Notes under the pieces: generated by a model
The model's input: only the letters and a program-made list of their open reading frames with translations
Databases searched by the model: none
What the model was told of the DNA's origin: nothing
Shown here: positions 1 to 8,093 of the stretch, piece by piece
Layout of the letters: each line of letters starts with the position of its first letter
Numbering within the stretch: position 1 is the stretch's first letter
NCBI RefSeq assembly: GCF_007741535.1
Contig: NZ_CP036525.1
Span: forward strand, 4,774,001 to 4,838,000
Length of the DNA: 64,000 bases
Origin: Rubripirellula lacrimiformis
Lineage (GTDB): Bacteria; Planctomycetota; Planctomycetia; Pirellulales; Pirellulaceae
Reading direction: 5' to 3'
Made by a program: the position numbers and the translations under genes

Positions 1-1365
1 CAAATACTGGTCCCCCAAAGACTGCGGAGATAGCTGGTAGGGAAATGGCTGTTGCGACGGCGTGATGTTGCTTGGCCGAGTCGTTACGTCCGAACGATCT
101 CGTTTCTCCAACAACGAATGAATTCGAGGCCCTAGCGAGCTGGATTCCAGCCAGAACCAGCCACCGATCAGTACCAGCACGGTGGCCGCGGTGATTACCG
201 CATAACGAAGAAATTTGGGGATTGGCTTTTCCGCCCGATTGTTGGTCAGCGATGCCGGCAGTGGCTCGGCCGCTGGGTGGCGAACGTGCGCGTGGGCCTG
301 ACGCAGCAGGGTTGCCGCTTCCTGGGCGGATCCGATTCGATCGTCTGCGTTGATCGCCATCAGCTGATACACCAGTTCGTCCAGCCAGGCGGGCATGCAC
401 TCGTTGATTTCATGGATCGGACGCACCCGTGATTCGGTGATCTTTTTCAACACCGCCAGCGGGTTGTCCGCACGAAACGGCGGTCTTGCGGTCGCCAGCG
501 CGTACAGGACGCTGCCGAGCGAGAACAGATCGCTACGCGGATCCAGCGGTTCGCCGCGTGCCTGTTCGGGACTCATGTATTGGGGCGTGCCGGCGATCAT
601 GCCACTGCATGTTAGTGATGCATCGTTCAGAGCGCGGGCCAGACCAAAGTCGCTGATCAGCGTTCGCCCATTGCCTGCTTCGACCAGCAGATTGGCTGGT
701 TTGATGTCTCGGTGGATCACGCCTTGATGATGGGCAGCGGCCAGCCCTTCGGCCACCTCCGCACCGATCCGCAAAACGTCGGCAAGTTCAAGCGGCCCCT
801 CGGCATCGATTCGCTGTTGCAGGTTTCCGCCTTCGACCAACGGCATCACCAGATAGGGCAACCGGGCCGTCGCGACGACGCTATAAATTGGCACGATTGA
901 GGGGTGGACGACGGCAGCGGCGGCTTGCGCTTCGCGCATGAACCGTGCTCGCGCCGCACCGACGCCAGCTAGATGCGGTGCCAGCACCTTCAATGCAACC
1001 GGTCGGTTCAATTCGGGTTCGGTGGCATGCAGGACGACGCCCATTCCCCCCTGACCGATCACCGACGATACGCAGTATCGATCCAGTTTGCCCAGTCCCT
1101 GATGCACGCCATGGTGTTCGTCGGGCGGCTGCAGCAGTGGCATCAACCAGTCGACCGTCATCGCGGCGGGTTGTTGCGTTGACAGTGTGTCCACGGTTTC
1201 GTTCCACCAACTTTCGTCACCCGCTAATCGTTGTAGCGATTGGCGACACTTTTCGCAGCCCGATAGATGGGACTGGACACGATCCGCCTGAGGGTCCGGC
1301 AGTGTTTCATCCAACAGGGATGTTAGGGTTCCATCGTCGACGTGGTCGTCCGTACTGGCGATCAT
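1..1365 (-). CDS. Serine/threonine protein kinase with N-terminal zinc-finger, C-terminus cut by window edge
   Basis: A transmembrane Hanks-type kinase, probably transducing an extracytoplasmic signal. From the ATG at 1365 I read an anti-sigma-like zinc finger (HLSGCEKC, about residues 33-40), a glycine loop (GQGGMG), the catalytic loop HRDIKPANL, DFGLA and GTPQYMSPEQ, then a membrane segment (FLRYAVITAATVLVLIGGWF) near residues 385-405 followed by an outer domain that runs off the window. All kinase catalytic motifs are intact. It starts 27 nt after the stop of the ECF sigma factor upstream, so the two are very likely co-transcribed. In planctomycetes ECF factors paired with Ser/Thr kinases are a known arrangement; that this kinase controls its partner is inference. 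Confidence 0.9.
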   Translation of the reverse strand, partial: MIASTDDHVDDGTLTSLLDETLPDPQADRVQSHLSGCEKCRQSLQRLAGDESWWNETVDTLSTQQPAAMTVDWLMPLLQPPDEHHGVHQGLGKLDRYCVSSVIGQGGMGVVLHATEPELNRPVALKVLAPHLAGVGAARARFMREAQAAAAVVHPSIVPIYSVVATARLPYLVMPLVEGGNLQQRIDAEGPLELADVLRIGAEVAEGLAAAHHQGVIHRDIKPANLLVEAGNGRTLISDFGLARALNDASLTCSGMIAGTPQYMSPEQARGEPLDPRSDLFSLGSVLYALATARPPFRADNPLAVLKKITESRVRPIHEINECMPAWLDELVYQLMAINADDRIGSAQEAATLLRQAHAHVRHPAAEPLPASLTNNRAEKPIPKFLRYAVITAATVLVLIGGWFWLESSSLGPRIHSLLEKRDRSDVTTRPSNITPSQQPFPYQLSPQSLGDQYL

Positions 1366-1392
1366 AGATTTGACTCGTTTGCGTTCATCGGT

Positions 1393-2037
1393 CTATTCCG
1401 CCCAGCGCTGGTCAACGTGTTGCCGAATACGTTTGATGATTCGACAGCGTGCCACGTAGACCGCTGCCTCGTCCATTTCCAATTCCTTTGCGACCGCCGC
1501 AATCGGAAGCCCGTCCATGGAGGATCGCCAAAATGCCATCCAGTTTTTCTCGCCCGTCGAACGCCGTACCTCACTGGCCGCCCAGTGGAACAATTGCCGT
1601 CGTCGATCCTGTTCGAACTCTTCTTGCAGACTACGGTCGGTTGCCGCGTGGTCTTGTGCGATCTTATCCATTCGTCGCCGAACTCCACTGGCATCCACCG
1701 TTTCGCGGCGTACCGAGACATGCCGCATTCGATCAATGGTTGCGTTGCGAGTGATTCGGCTGAGCCAGCCGCGGAAGGTTCCTTGGGCGCTTGCGTCGAA
1801 CCGCTGTAGATGGCGGGAGACCGACAGCATGACCTCTTGGACAATCTCGCGAGCGTCAGCGTCTTGCATGCTTCGGCGCCGCGCCATGTTGTAGATAATG
1901 GGCTCGTACACCGAATGAAAGTCTTCCCAAGCTTCACGATCCTCTGCGTCCTGCATTCGAACCAACAGACTGGCACGAGTGATCGGTTCGCTGGGGAGGC
2001 TAGTCATGCGAGGCGAATCACTTCGTGTGCGATGCAT
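1393..2037 (-). CDS. ECF-type RNA polymerase sigma factor
   Basis: Redirects RNA polymerase to a specific promoter set. Region 2 is visible (YEPIIYNMARRRSMQDADAR, EIVQEVMLSVSRHLQRFD, then FRGWLSRITRNATIDRMR), as is a C-terminal region-4 helix-turn-helix (LPIAAVAKELEMDEAAVYVA, RCRIIKRIRQ). Length of about 214 residues suits the family. The start is ambiguous: ATG at 2037 or ATG at 2007 (MTSLPSEP). Neither has a strong ribosome site, and an in-frame TTG lies further up. The gene just downstream is a zinc-finger Ser/Thr kinase, so phosphorylation rather than a classical anti-sigma factor may control it (inference). Confidence 0.9.
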   Translation of the reverse strand: MHRTRSDSPRMTSLPSEPITRASLLVRMQDAEDREAWEDFHSVYEPIIYNMARRRSMQDADAREIVQEVMLSVSRHLQRFDASAQGTFRGWLSRITRNATIDRMRHVSVRRETVDASGVRRRMDKIAQDHAATDRSLQEEFEQDRRRQLFHWAASEVRRSTGEKNWMAFWRSSMDGLPIAAVAKELEMDEAAVYVARCRIIKRIRQHVDQRWAE

Positions 2038-2347
2038 TGTCGTGCTCTGCAATGACAGACGACACTGCGGTCTCGTGCTGCCACGCGATCGATCTTTGCG
2101 TGTCCATCTACAAAGTTAACGGTTCCCCCGCACCGAATCTTGCGCCACGAATGAAAAACTTTCTCGTTTCACCTGAGACGCGGGTTTCACGCGATTTGTC
2201 AAACACCGCGGCGGGCCGATGTGAGTCCCAAATTTTTCGCGATACCCAGAGTGCATCGCCGGTGTTCCATGGATGTGGGCGGACAAGTTTGCCCATCCCG
2301 ATCAAGAATGTCGGCGACAAGCACCAATCCAAGGGGGGGATATCGAG

Positions 2348-2701
2348 ATGGAAGCCCGAAGCGAGAAAATTAAGAGTTGCTGCCCCGCTGGACATCCGGT
2401 GCGTGGCGACGCTTCGATGGCAGGTATGAAGGTACGTTGCCCCAGATGCAGCGTGTCCTTTGTGTTCGCCGCAAGCGATCGAGCAACCATCGTAACGCCC
2501 GAGCCCAAGTCAGTGACGGAGTCCAGCGTGATGCGGATTCTGGGTGACCTGGATCCAACGCCTGCACCGCCGCAAGCATCGCAAATTCGTCTCCGCCCCT
2601 GCCCCAAGTGCGCGGCGTCGATCTCGGAAACATTGGCGGTATGCAATCGATGCCAATGCTATATCGGGTCCATGCCATCATTCATGGGACGGTTGGCGTA
2701 A
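2348..2701 (+). CDS. Small zinc-ribbon protein
   Basis: Hypothetical protein of 117 residues (MEARSEK...). Two putative zinc-binding knuckle pairs are visible: CCPAGHPVR with VRCPRC near residues 10-34, and CPKCAASI with CNRCQC near residues 87-107. The first resembles the MJ0042-type zinc-finger start of many planctomycete proteins. The middle is polar and Pro/Thr-rich with no membrane segment. The ATG at 2348 follows a G-rich stretch (AAGGGGGGGAT) that can serve as ribosome site, so I prefer it to an earlier in-frame ATG at 2273. It is transcribed divergently from the ECF sigma gene. Function unknown; DNA, RNA or protein binding is possible. Confidence 0.65.
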   Translation: MEARSEKIKSCCPAGHPVRGDASMAGMKVRCPRCSVSFVFAASDRATIVTPEPKSVTESSVMRILGDLDPTPAPPQASQIRLRPCPKCAASISETLAVCNRCQCYIGSMPSFMGRLA

Positions 2702-3060
2702 GCTGGAAGCCGCCTGAAGGCGGTACTACGAACGGTGCTCGGAAAGTGGTGTGTGGCGCCGTTTGTAGTACCGGCTTCAGCCGGATCGCGATGGCCAGGG
2801 CGGATGCCGCCTAATGAGAGCGTTCAGCTTAGCCGCCGAGCGGCGGCAGCTTTTTGACGTGAGGCTGGTCCCACGGCTAGCGATGACTGGCGCAATCTTG
2901 ATTTTCTTGTCCGGGCCGCCTGAGGGCGGCCCGGACAAGAAGATCATGGGGGGAGGCCATTTCCGGTGGCCAGAGGCCACCGGCAGGATGCTTTCGCCTC
3001 TTCGAGGCTGTTGTAGCTGGATGCCGCCTGAAGGCGGTACTACGAACGGTGCGACAGAAT
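2702..3060. repeat. Island of REP-like palindromes between convergent genes
   Basis: Three copies of one element lie here: the stem CCGCCTGAAGGCGG followed by TACTACGAACGG at 2710-2735; an inverted copy (CCGTTTGTAGTA + CCGGCTTCAGCCGG) at 2759-2784; and a direct copy at 3024-3049, identical to the first over 26 nt. The first two form a head-to-head pair like a bacterial BIME. Between them and the third copy lie further hairpins at 2832-2847, 2904-2941 and 2963-2983. The island occupies the gap between two genes that point at each other. No ORF here looks coding. A related inverted pair lies at 21412-21494. Confidence 0.85.
2904..2941. terminator. Perfect 17-bp hairpin, possible bidirectional terminator
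   Basis: Left arm 2904-2920 and right arm 2925-2941 are perfectly complementary over 17 bp with a TGAG loop. The GC-rich core is flanked by TTCTTGT/ACAAGAA, so each strand ends in a weak run rather than a true U-tract. It sits between a plus-strand and a minus-strand gene that converge, which fits a shared terminator or a mobile palindrome. Confidence 0.5.
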
Positions 3061-3114
3061 CTTGGCTGGGATTTTTGGCAAGATCAACAGCGTCAAAACG
3101 GGGAAGTCGCTGGC

Positions 3115-4122
3115 TCACTCGGCTGGCACCTGGTTTCTGCGGTTGATGCATTGCCATTGAAATCGCCGCAAGATCGTGACGCAAATCGCGAAGGTGCCCA
3201 TGATCACCAGGGCACCGTAGAGTGACGCCAGTGCAACCAACGCGACATTCTGTAATGCGGCATCCCAGCTGAATAAGCTAGCGGCGTATACCGCATTGAT
3301 TACCGCCGCGGAACCGAATGCCAAGACCGCAGCCAACACCCATCCGCGTTTGCTCTGATTGCCGCTCTGCAGAGTCCCGACTAAAAGGCTGGTGACCGCT
3401 CCGGTCGTAATGATGCCGATACCGCCAAACACCATCATCCCGGCAAGCAAGTCGGCGGTGCCTACGGCGACCAAAATCACGAATCCGATTGCGAAGAACG
3501 CCGTCAGTTCAAAGAACGCTCGCAAGCCGGTCGGCGGAATCGGGTCGGCCGTTCTTCCACGATAGTGTGCCAACGTCCAGGGCGTGAAGAACTGAACCAG
3601 GATCGCTACTGTCGCCGAGGTCATGAATTGGGTGAACAAACAGATCGCCGGCTCTAGCATCATCGACGGGTCGTACCGCATTTCGGCCAACCAGATCGCC
3701 GAACAAAATCCACCAAAGGCAGGCAACACCATCACCAGTCCAAACAGCATTCGCAACAACACGGATGGATACCAAAACAACGCCGCGCCGACCGCAAATG
3801 AAAACACAACCAACGGTGGCAGCGCCAACGTTTGGATGTACGTCATCGCGATCAGATAGGCGGGAATTGATACCATCAAATCTTCGGTCAGTTGGATGAT
3901 CACGACCATCGCGACCGTTAACCCCGTCATCAGGACACTGATCGCCGCCAGCCCGCCATACAGACTCTGGTTCGACGTCAGCGGATTCTCTACACTCGCC
4001 GCCGCACGACGATACGCACGTGTGTCCATGTATCGACGTACCGCGATCTGATCGTCCGTCACTTGGGAATCCAGGTTACTGGAATCGTCATACGATACGG
4101 CATTCGCTATGCGATCAGGCAT
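3115..4122 (-). CDS. Multi-spanning membrane protein, paralogue of the upstream gene
   Basis: Unknown integral membrane protein of 335 residues. After a polar N-terminus (about 60 residues) there are about eight hydrophobic segments, and it ends in a basic tail with RFQWQCINRR. The preceding gene product has the same layout: a charged N-terminus with an Arg/Ala patch, TM pairs, a cytoplasmic W(T/S)LxH(Y/A)R segment before FFELTAF / IMELTMI, and a closing WQCI motif. They are therefore a tandem duplication. I chose the ATG at 4122 (MPDRIAN); an upstream in-frame start at 4215 is only a TTG. Gap to the paralogue is 40 nt, so one transcript is likely. No transporter signature recognised. Confidence 0.75.
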   Translation of the reverse strand: MPDRIANAVSYDDSSNLDSQVTDDQIAVRRYMDTRAYRRAAASVENPLTSNQSLYGGLAAISVLMTGLTVAMVVIIQLTEDLMVSIPAYLIAMTYIQTLALPPLVVFSFAVGAALFWYPSVLLRMLFGLVMVLPAFGGFCSAIWLAEMRYDPSMMLEPAICLFTQFMTSATVAILVQFFTPWTLAHYRGRTADPIPPTGLRAFFELTAFFAIGFVILVAVGTADLLAGMMVFGGIGIITTGAVTSLLVGTLQSGNQSKRGWVLAAVLAFGSAAVINAVYAASLFSWDAALQNVALVALASLYGALVIMGTFAICVTILRRFQWQCINRRNQVPAE

Positions 4123-4162
4123 TGGCAATGCTTTCGATGGTGAGTGGATCGGTGGCAGTGGA

Positions 4163-5362
4163 TCATGACGCGACCGTCCGCTGTATCGGATCGGTGTCAG
4201 AGACGGGAAACGCAAAGTCGACTTCGAGTGCGCCGCTGTGCTGTGCCCGATGGGGTGAAATGCATTGCCATCCGCATCCTCGCAACCACCACTGCCCGAC
4301 CATCGCCGTTGCCATGAACAAACAGGTGCCCAAAATCGAAATGATCACGATCACGGTGTATTGCGCGTTCTGATTGAACCAGACGATCGATTCGTCGTAA
4401 CTGGCGAAGACACAGATGCTAGTCAGCGTCATTGCGGCATACGCGAATCCCGAACTAACGAGGATCGCCAACCACCGCCCTGTCCGTGGACGCAACAGGT
4501 GGGAAACAACGATCAAGGTAATCGCGATCGTACTGACCAACGCGATCGCCGCGACGATCAAAATTTGGTACCACAGTTCGCTGCCGCGGACGAACATAAA
4601 GATCGCAAACACCAAGGACGCGATCATCGTTAGTTCCATGATCGAGCGGGTGCCCAGCTTGGGGAGTACGCCGGGTGATTCGCGCGCGTGCGAGAGCGAC
4701 CACCGGCCCCACATCTGAATCGGCAACACAAGGCTGCTGCTGACGACGGTATAGGCGAGAATTTGATACAGCGTTTGTGCAAAGGCCTCGGCAAGATCCA
4801 GCCAACCAAGCTGAGCCAACCCGAACGCTAACATCGCGGTCCCCGGCATCAGCACCGCGACCGCCAACAAAAATCGCCGCAGCAATGAAACGCACCACAG
4901 CGCCGACGTCACGGAGATCAACGTCAGGCAAGCGAGCGGCGCGGCAAAGGTCAGCTGAATGAAGATCACCCAGATCGGAAACAACTGTCCGTCAAATCCG
5001 CTTAGAATCCAAACGCCGTAGGGGATGCCCATCGACATCAGCATCCAGCAAACCGCTAGACCATAGAACGCGACCCCGATGCTTAGTCCGCGTTCATCCG
5101 ACAACTCCATCGTCCACGATCGAACAAAGCCAGCGTGGCGGGATCGAGCGGCCGATCGAATCTTGCGATCATCTTCGCTGAGCCGACGAACTTTTGTTTC
5201 GGCAAATTGTGGGGACCGAAAGTAGTCAGCAATGGCCGCCTGGTCCGGTGACGGTGACGGTGACACAGCGGTCGCACAGTCGGAGTCGGCCGGACACTGG
5301 AAATGTCCGGCGTTGTCACGGAGGTTACGGTTCGGTGGGATCGATCGACTCGAGTTCGCCAT
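4163..5362 (-). CDS. Multi-spanning membrane protein, first of a tandem pair
   Basis: Unknown membrane protein of 399 residues. The first 100 residues are polar (MANSSRSIPPNRNLRDNAG...), followed by about eight hydrophobic stretches and a conserved-looking end (GCGWQCISPHR). It shares order and motifs with its downstream neighbour: a mid-protein WSLSHARES segment then RSIMELTMIASLVFAIFMF, matching WTLAHYRGR then FFELTAFFAIGFVI there. Its start overlaps the end of the upstream gene (stop at 5325) by 38 nt, so translation of the two is probably coupled. Could be a channel, transporter or sensor; nothing visible decides. Confidence 0.75.
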   Translation of the reverse strand: MANSSRSIPPNRNLRDNAGHFQCPADSDCATAVSPSPSPDQAAIADYFRSPQFAETKVRRLSEDDRKIRSAARSRHAGFVRSWTMELSDERGLSIGVAFYGLAVCWMLMSMGIPYGVWILSGFDGQLFPIWVIFIQLTFAAPLACLTLISVTSALWCVSLLRRFLLAVAVLMPGTAMLAFGLAQLGWLDLAEAFAQTLYQILAYTVVSSSLVLPIQMWGRWSLSHARESPGVLPKLGTRSIMELTMIASLVFAIFMFVRGSELWYQILIVAAIALVSTIAITLIVVSHLLRPRTGRWLAILVSSGFAYAAMTLTSICVFASYDESIVWFNQNAQYTVIVIISILGTCLFMATAMVGQWWLRGCGWQCISPHRAQHSGALEVDFAFPVSDTDPIQRTVAS

Positions 5363-6665
5363 TAGGATTTCTACCTGTCACGGTTGCGAGAATCTTGTCT
5401 CGAGTATCCCGGCTACGAATGCGGCTTTCAATCTCCGCCACCGGATCTTGAGCGATTTTCACTAAACAACCGCTGAGCGCATCGATCGCTTCGCTGTCCC
5501 CAAATCGAACGGCCAGTTCCGCTTGACGACAAATCGCGGGCGATAGCGACGCAAACGACTGCGGGTGCTGGTTCACAAGATCCAACACGGGGCCCCATTC
5601 CATGTGCGGGTCCATCAACAGCTTTTCGATGCGTTTTTGGTAGGGCGAAACCGGTAACCCGCGTGTGCTGGCCGCATGCATAGCGGCAAGCGCGACCGCC
5701 CCGGACCGATGACGGGCGAGTCGATTGATTTTGCCGTCGACATCTGGGTGATCGGATGACGCGATGGCCAGCAACCGGGTTGCCAAGACGACCAATTCCA
5801 AATCTTTTGATTCGGTCAGTTCCATCGCCGCATCGGTAGCCACCGAGGGGAGGGACGTCGATTTCGCGAGCGCGTACGCGGACGCCATCGCAAAGGCAGG
5901 ATCCGGTCCGGACAACCATTTGGAAAGTTCTGCAGAATCACAGTGCGAGCTCGGGATTCGCTGCGAATCGAACAGCAACGGTCGCCCCAGCGATTGCTGT
6001 CGATCAAAATACCGCGCCGCCGAGTCAAACGTCTTCTTCGCATCCAGACGCAATGAATCGTACCACTTCGGTCGTGCCTCGCCCCGCAGGCGCGCCAGCA
6101 GTGCCAAGGCGTAGCCGATTTCGATGGCGCTGTAATAGCCTGAACGTGACATCGACCAGCCGGAATATCCAGCCGCGGTCCAGTGCGATTCTTGCAGCGA
6201 CGCCTTGGCAGCCAAGACTCCAAACCCCTGCACGATCGGCAGCAGGGTGGTCGTGCGGGGATGGTGGTCCAAGGGCCGCGGCGATGGCTGACGGAGCCAA
6301 AAGTGATGAGCAAACTGGTTCGCTAGTTCCGTGACGGTCCGCAGTTCGTCGCCAACCACATCGGGGTGCAGAAAAATCCGCCCATCGTCATAGAGAGATG
6401 TGTACGCAAACTCGGGATCATCGCTTTGAATGACCTGCACATCATCAATGTTCATCTGCATCTGACCAGCGACGCTGGACGCAGCGGACTGAATCCATTG
6501 CTCCGCCGCACCGTCGCCAAAATCCAAAGACTTTGCGTCGGTCAGATATTCCATTTTCAGAACATCGTCACGTCCGCAAACTTCGACATTCCTGCGCAAC
6601 AGCAGTTCGATGTCGACGCGGGCGAAGGTGGAAAGCGGCGGCCGTTTTTGAAATAAATGGAACAT
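5325..6665 (-). CDS. Soluble protein with a metallopeptidase-like but degenerate core
   Basis: Protein of 446 residues (MFHLFQKRPPLS...), no signal peptide or membrane segment. Around residues 115-200 it reads TELANQFAHHFWLRQ, then LLPIVQGFGVLAAK, then SGYYSAIEIGYALALLARL. This order resembles bacterial proteins with a HExxH helix, then a conserved GFGV helix, then a GYALA helix. Here the zinc motif is NQFAH instead of HExxH, so catalysis is doubtful. The C-terminal half is Ala-rich and helical, like HEAT-type repeats. First gene of a three-gene operon with the two paralogous membrane proteins. The ATG at 6665 is preferred over an upstream non-ATG start. Relationship is inference. Confidence 0.65.
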   Translation of the reverse strand: MFHLFQKRPPLSTFARVDIELLLRRNVEVCGRDDVLKMEYLTDAKSLDFGDGAAEQWIQSAASSVAGQMQMNIDDVQVIQSDDPEFAYTSLYDDGRIFLHPDVVGDELRTVTELANQFAHHFWLRQPSPRPLDHHPRTTTLLPIVQGFGVLAAKASLQESHWTAAGYSGWSMSRSGYYSAIEIGYALALLARLRGEARPKWYDSLRLDAKKTFDSAARYFDRQQSLGRPLLFDSQRIPSSHCDSAELSKWLSGPDPAFAMASAYALAKSTSLPSVATDAAMELTESKDLELVVLATRLLAIASSDHPDVDGKINRLARHRSGAVALAAMHAASTRGLPVSPYQKRIEKLLMDPHMEWGPVLDLVNQHPQSFASLSPAICRQAELAVRFGDSEAIDALSGCLVKIAQDPVAEIESRIRSRDTRDKILATVTGRNPNGELESIDPTEP

Positions 6666-6750
6666 CGATGTGAGTGTAGCGGATTGGCAGCCAATGCGAT
6701 GTGCACCGATCAGAGGCAAAAATGGCCACGGCCACGCATTGCAGTACCGC

Positions 6751-6772
6751 AGTGGGATTCGCCAGACTTCCC
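6751..6772 (-). repeat. Copy of the GGAA-TCTGGCGAATCCCAC dispersed repeat
   Basis: On the minus strand this reads GGAAGTCTGGCGAATCCCAC followed by TG. It matches the elements at 8481, 8563, 29295 and 62718 in 18 or more of 20 positions. It lies in the 170-nt gap upstream of the 5325-6665 gene and downstream of panC. Confidence 0.6.
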
Positions 6773-6837
6773 TTGCTTCGACGCCGGATGCAGTGGTTAG
6801 GCCCTTGGTTGGGGTAGCGCACGAACGGTTCGCGGGG

Positions 6838-7674
6838 CTAGCCGATGCGTTGGTTATCGATCAGCCGCGTCTGCCCGACGAATGCGGCAACGAGAGCCAC
6901 CACCGGACGATCGATCTGGGTCATGGTTTCTAGCGATTGGGCGTCGACGACGCGGGCGTAATCGATTCGTGTCGTTTCCGCCAATTGTTCCCGCATCGCC
7001 GACTCGATCGCATCGACGCTGGTTTCGCCGTCGCTGGCCATCTGCTTGGCTTGTCGCAGCGCCGCTGATAGCGACAGGGCGATTCGTCGCTGATCCGACG
7101 ACAAGTACCGGTTCCGACTGCTCATCGCCAACCCATCCGGATCGCGGATCGTTTCACCGGCCACGATCTGGATGCCAATGTTCAGGTCGCGTACCATCGC
7201 TTCGATGACCTTCCACTGCTGATAGTCCTTCGATCCGAAGATCGCATGCGTGGCCGGAACGCACTGAAACAACTTCAACACCACAGTTGCGACGCCGCGA
7301 AAATGATCGGGGCGACAGACGCCTTCTAGCGGCACGGCGACTGCGGGCGGATCGACTGCGGTGCTAAATCCAGCCGGGTACATCTCACCGACTTCGGGAG
7401 CGAACACGTAGTCGGCCCCCACCGACTGAACCGCGGCACAATCAGCGTCCAGAGTCCGCGGATACTTGTCCAAGTCCTCGTGCGGCGCGAACTGCGTCGG
7501 ATTGACGAAGATCGATACGAACGTCTGATCGCATCGCCGGACGCTTTCGCGAACAAGCGATACATGCCCGTCATGCAGCGCGCCCATCGTCGGAACCAAG
7601 CCAACGGTTTTTCCGCTCGCTCGCGCAGCCGCGACGATGGATTGTGCTTCGGCAACGTGATGAATGATCTTCAT
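6838..7674 (-). CDS. panC: Pantothenate synthetase
   Basis: Catalyses ATP-dependent joining of pantoate and beta-alanine to pantothenate in the cytoplasm, the last step before coenzyme A synthesis. The 278-residue protein has all family signatures: PTMGALHDGH (HxGH-type nucleotide site), FVNPTQF, the pantoate region ending GVCRPDHFRGVATVV, FGSKDYQQ, and the KMSKS-equivalent GLAMSSRNRYL. Length is normal. I take the ATG at 7674; an in-frame TTG at 7683 would overlap the previous gene. It starts 5 nt after the stop of the DUF151 gene, so they form an operon. The window also holds coaE, another CoA-pathway gene, at 26.1 kb. Confidence 0.97.
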   Translation of the reverse strand: MKIIHHVAEAQSIVAAARASGKTVGLVPTMGALHDGHVSLVRESVRRCDQTFVSIFVNPTQFAPHEDLDKYPRTLDADCAAVQSVGADYVFAPEVGEMYPAGFSTAVDPPAVAVPLEGVCRPDHFRGVATVVLKLFQCVPATHAIFGSKDYQQWKVIEAMVRDLNIGIQIVAGETIRDPDGLAMSSRNRYLSSDQRRIALSLSAALRQAKQMASDGETSVDAIESAMREQLAETTRIDYARVVDAQSLETMTQIDRPVVALVAAFVGQTRLIDNQRIG

Positions 7675-7679
7675 TCGAA

Positions 7680-8093
7680 TCAAATCGCCGAGGTGGCTTC
7701 ATCTAGAACATGTTCGCTGACATAGATTGGCAGCGGAGGCGAAAACGTTACCGCGACCGCGATGGCATCGCTGGGGCGAGAATCGATTTCTAGCGTTTCA
7801 CCATTGGACTTTTTCAGCACCAACCGTGCAAAGTAGGTGCTCTTGTTCAGGTCGCTAATCACGACACTTTCGATCGTGGCATCCAAGGCTTTGGCAACTT
7901 CGACGATCAAGTCATGCGTCAAAGGCCGTGGCGGTTGGTAGTCCTCTTTGACCCGGCGATCGATATTGGTCGCTTCGAAAATGCCGATCAGAATCGGGAA
8001 CTCGCGATGCCCGTCGACTTCCTGAAGGTAGATGACTTGGTTCTCTGTCAGTTCGGAAATGATGATCCGAGCCAGTTGCATCTTGACGGTCAT
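7680..8093 (-). CDS. Bifunctional nuclease family protein (DUF151)
   Basis: Protein of 137 residues matching the DUF151/BFN family, whose plant member has DNase and RNase activity; the bacterial role is not established. Visible landmarks are the opening MQLARIIISELTENQVIYLQ, the REFPILIGIFEA segment (usually lPI.Ig..EA), LTHDLIVEVAKAL, and ESVVISDLNKSTYFARLVL followed by IDSRPSDAIAVAV, the best-conserved stretch. Full length for the family. Starts with ATG at 8093 and is directly followed by panC. The pairing with panC is probably just shared transcription. Confidence 0.92.
   Translation of the reverse strand: MTVKMQLARIIISELTENQVIYLQEVDGHREFPILIGIFEATNIDRRVKEDYQPPRPLTHDLIVEVAKALDATIESVVISDLNKSTYFARLVLKKSNGETLEIDSRPSDAIAVAVTFSPPLPIYVSEHVLDEATSAI

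Noticed and set aside
1362-1976. 204-codon minus-strand ORF overlapping the sigma gene
   Set aside because: Different frame with no domain; sigma frame shows clear motifs.
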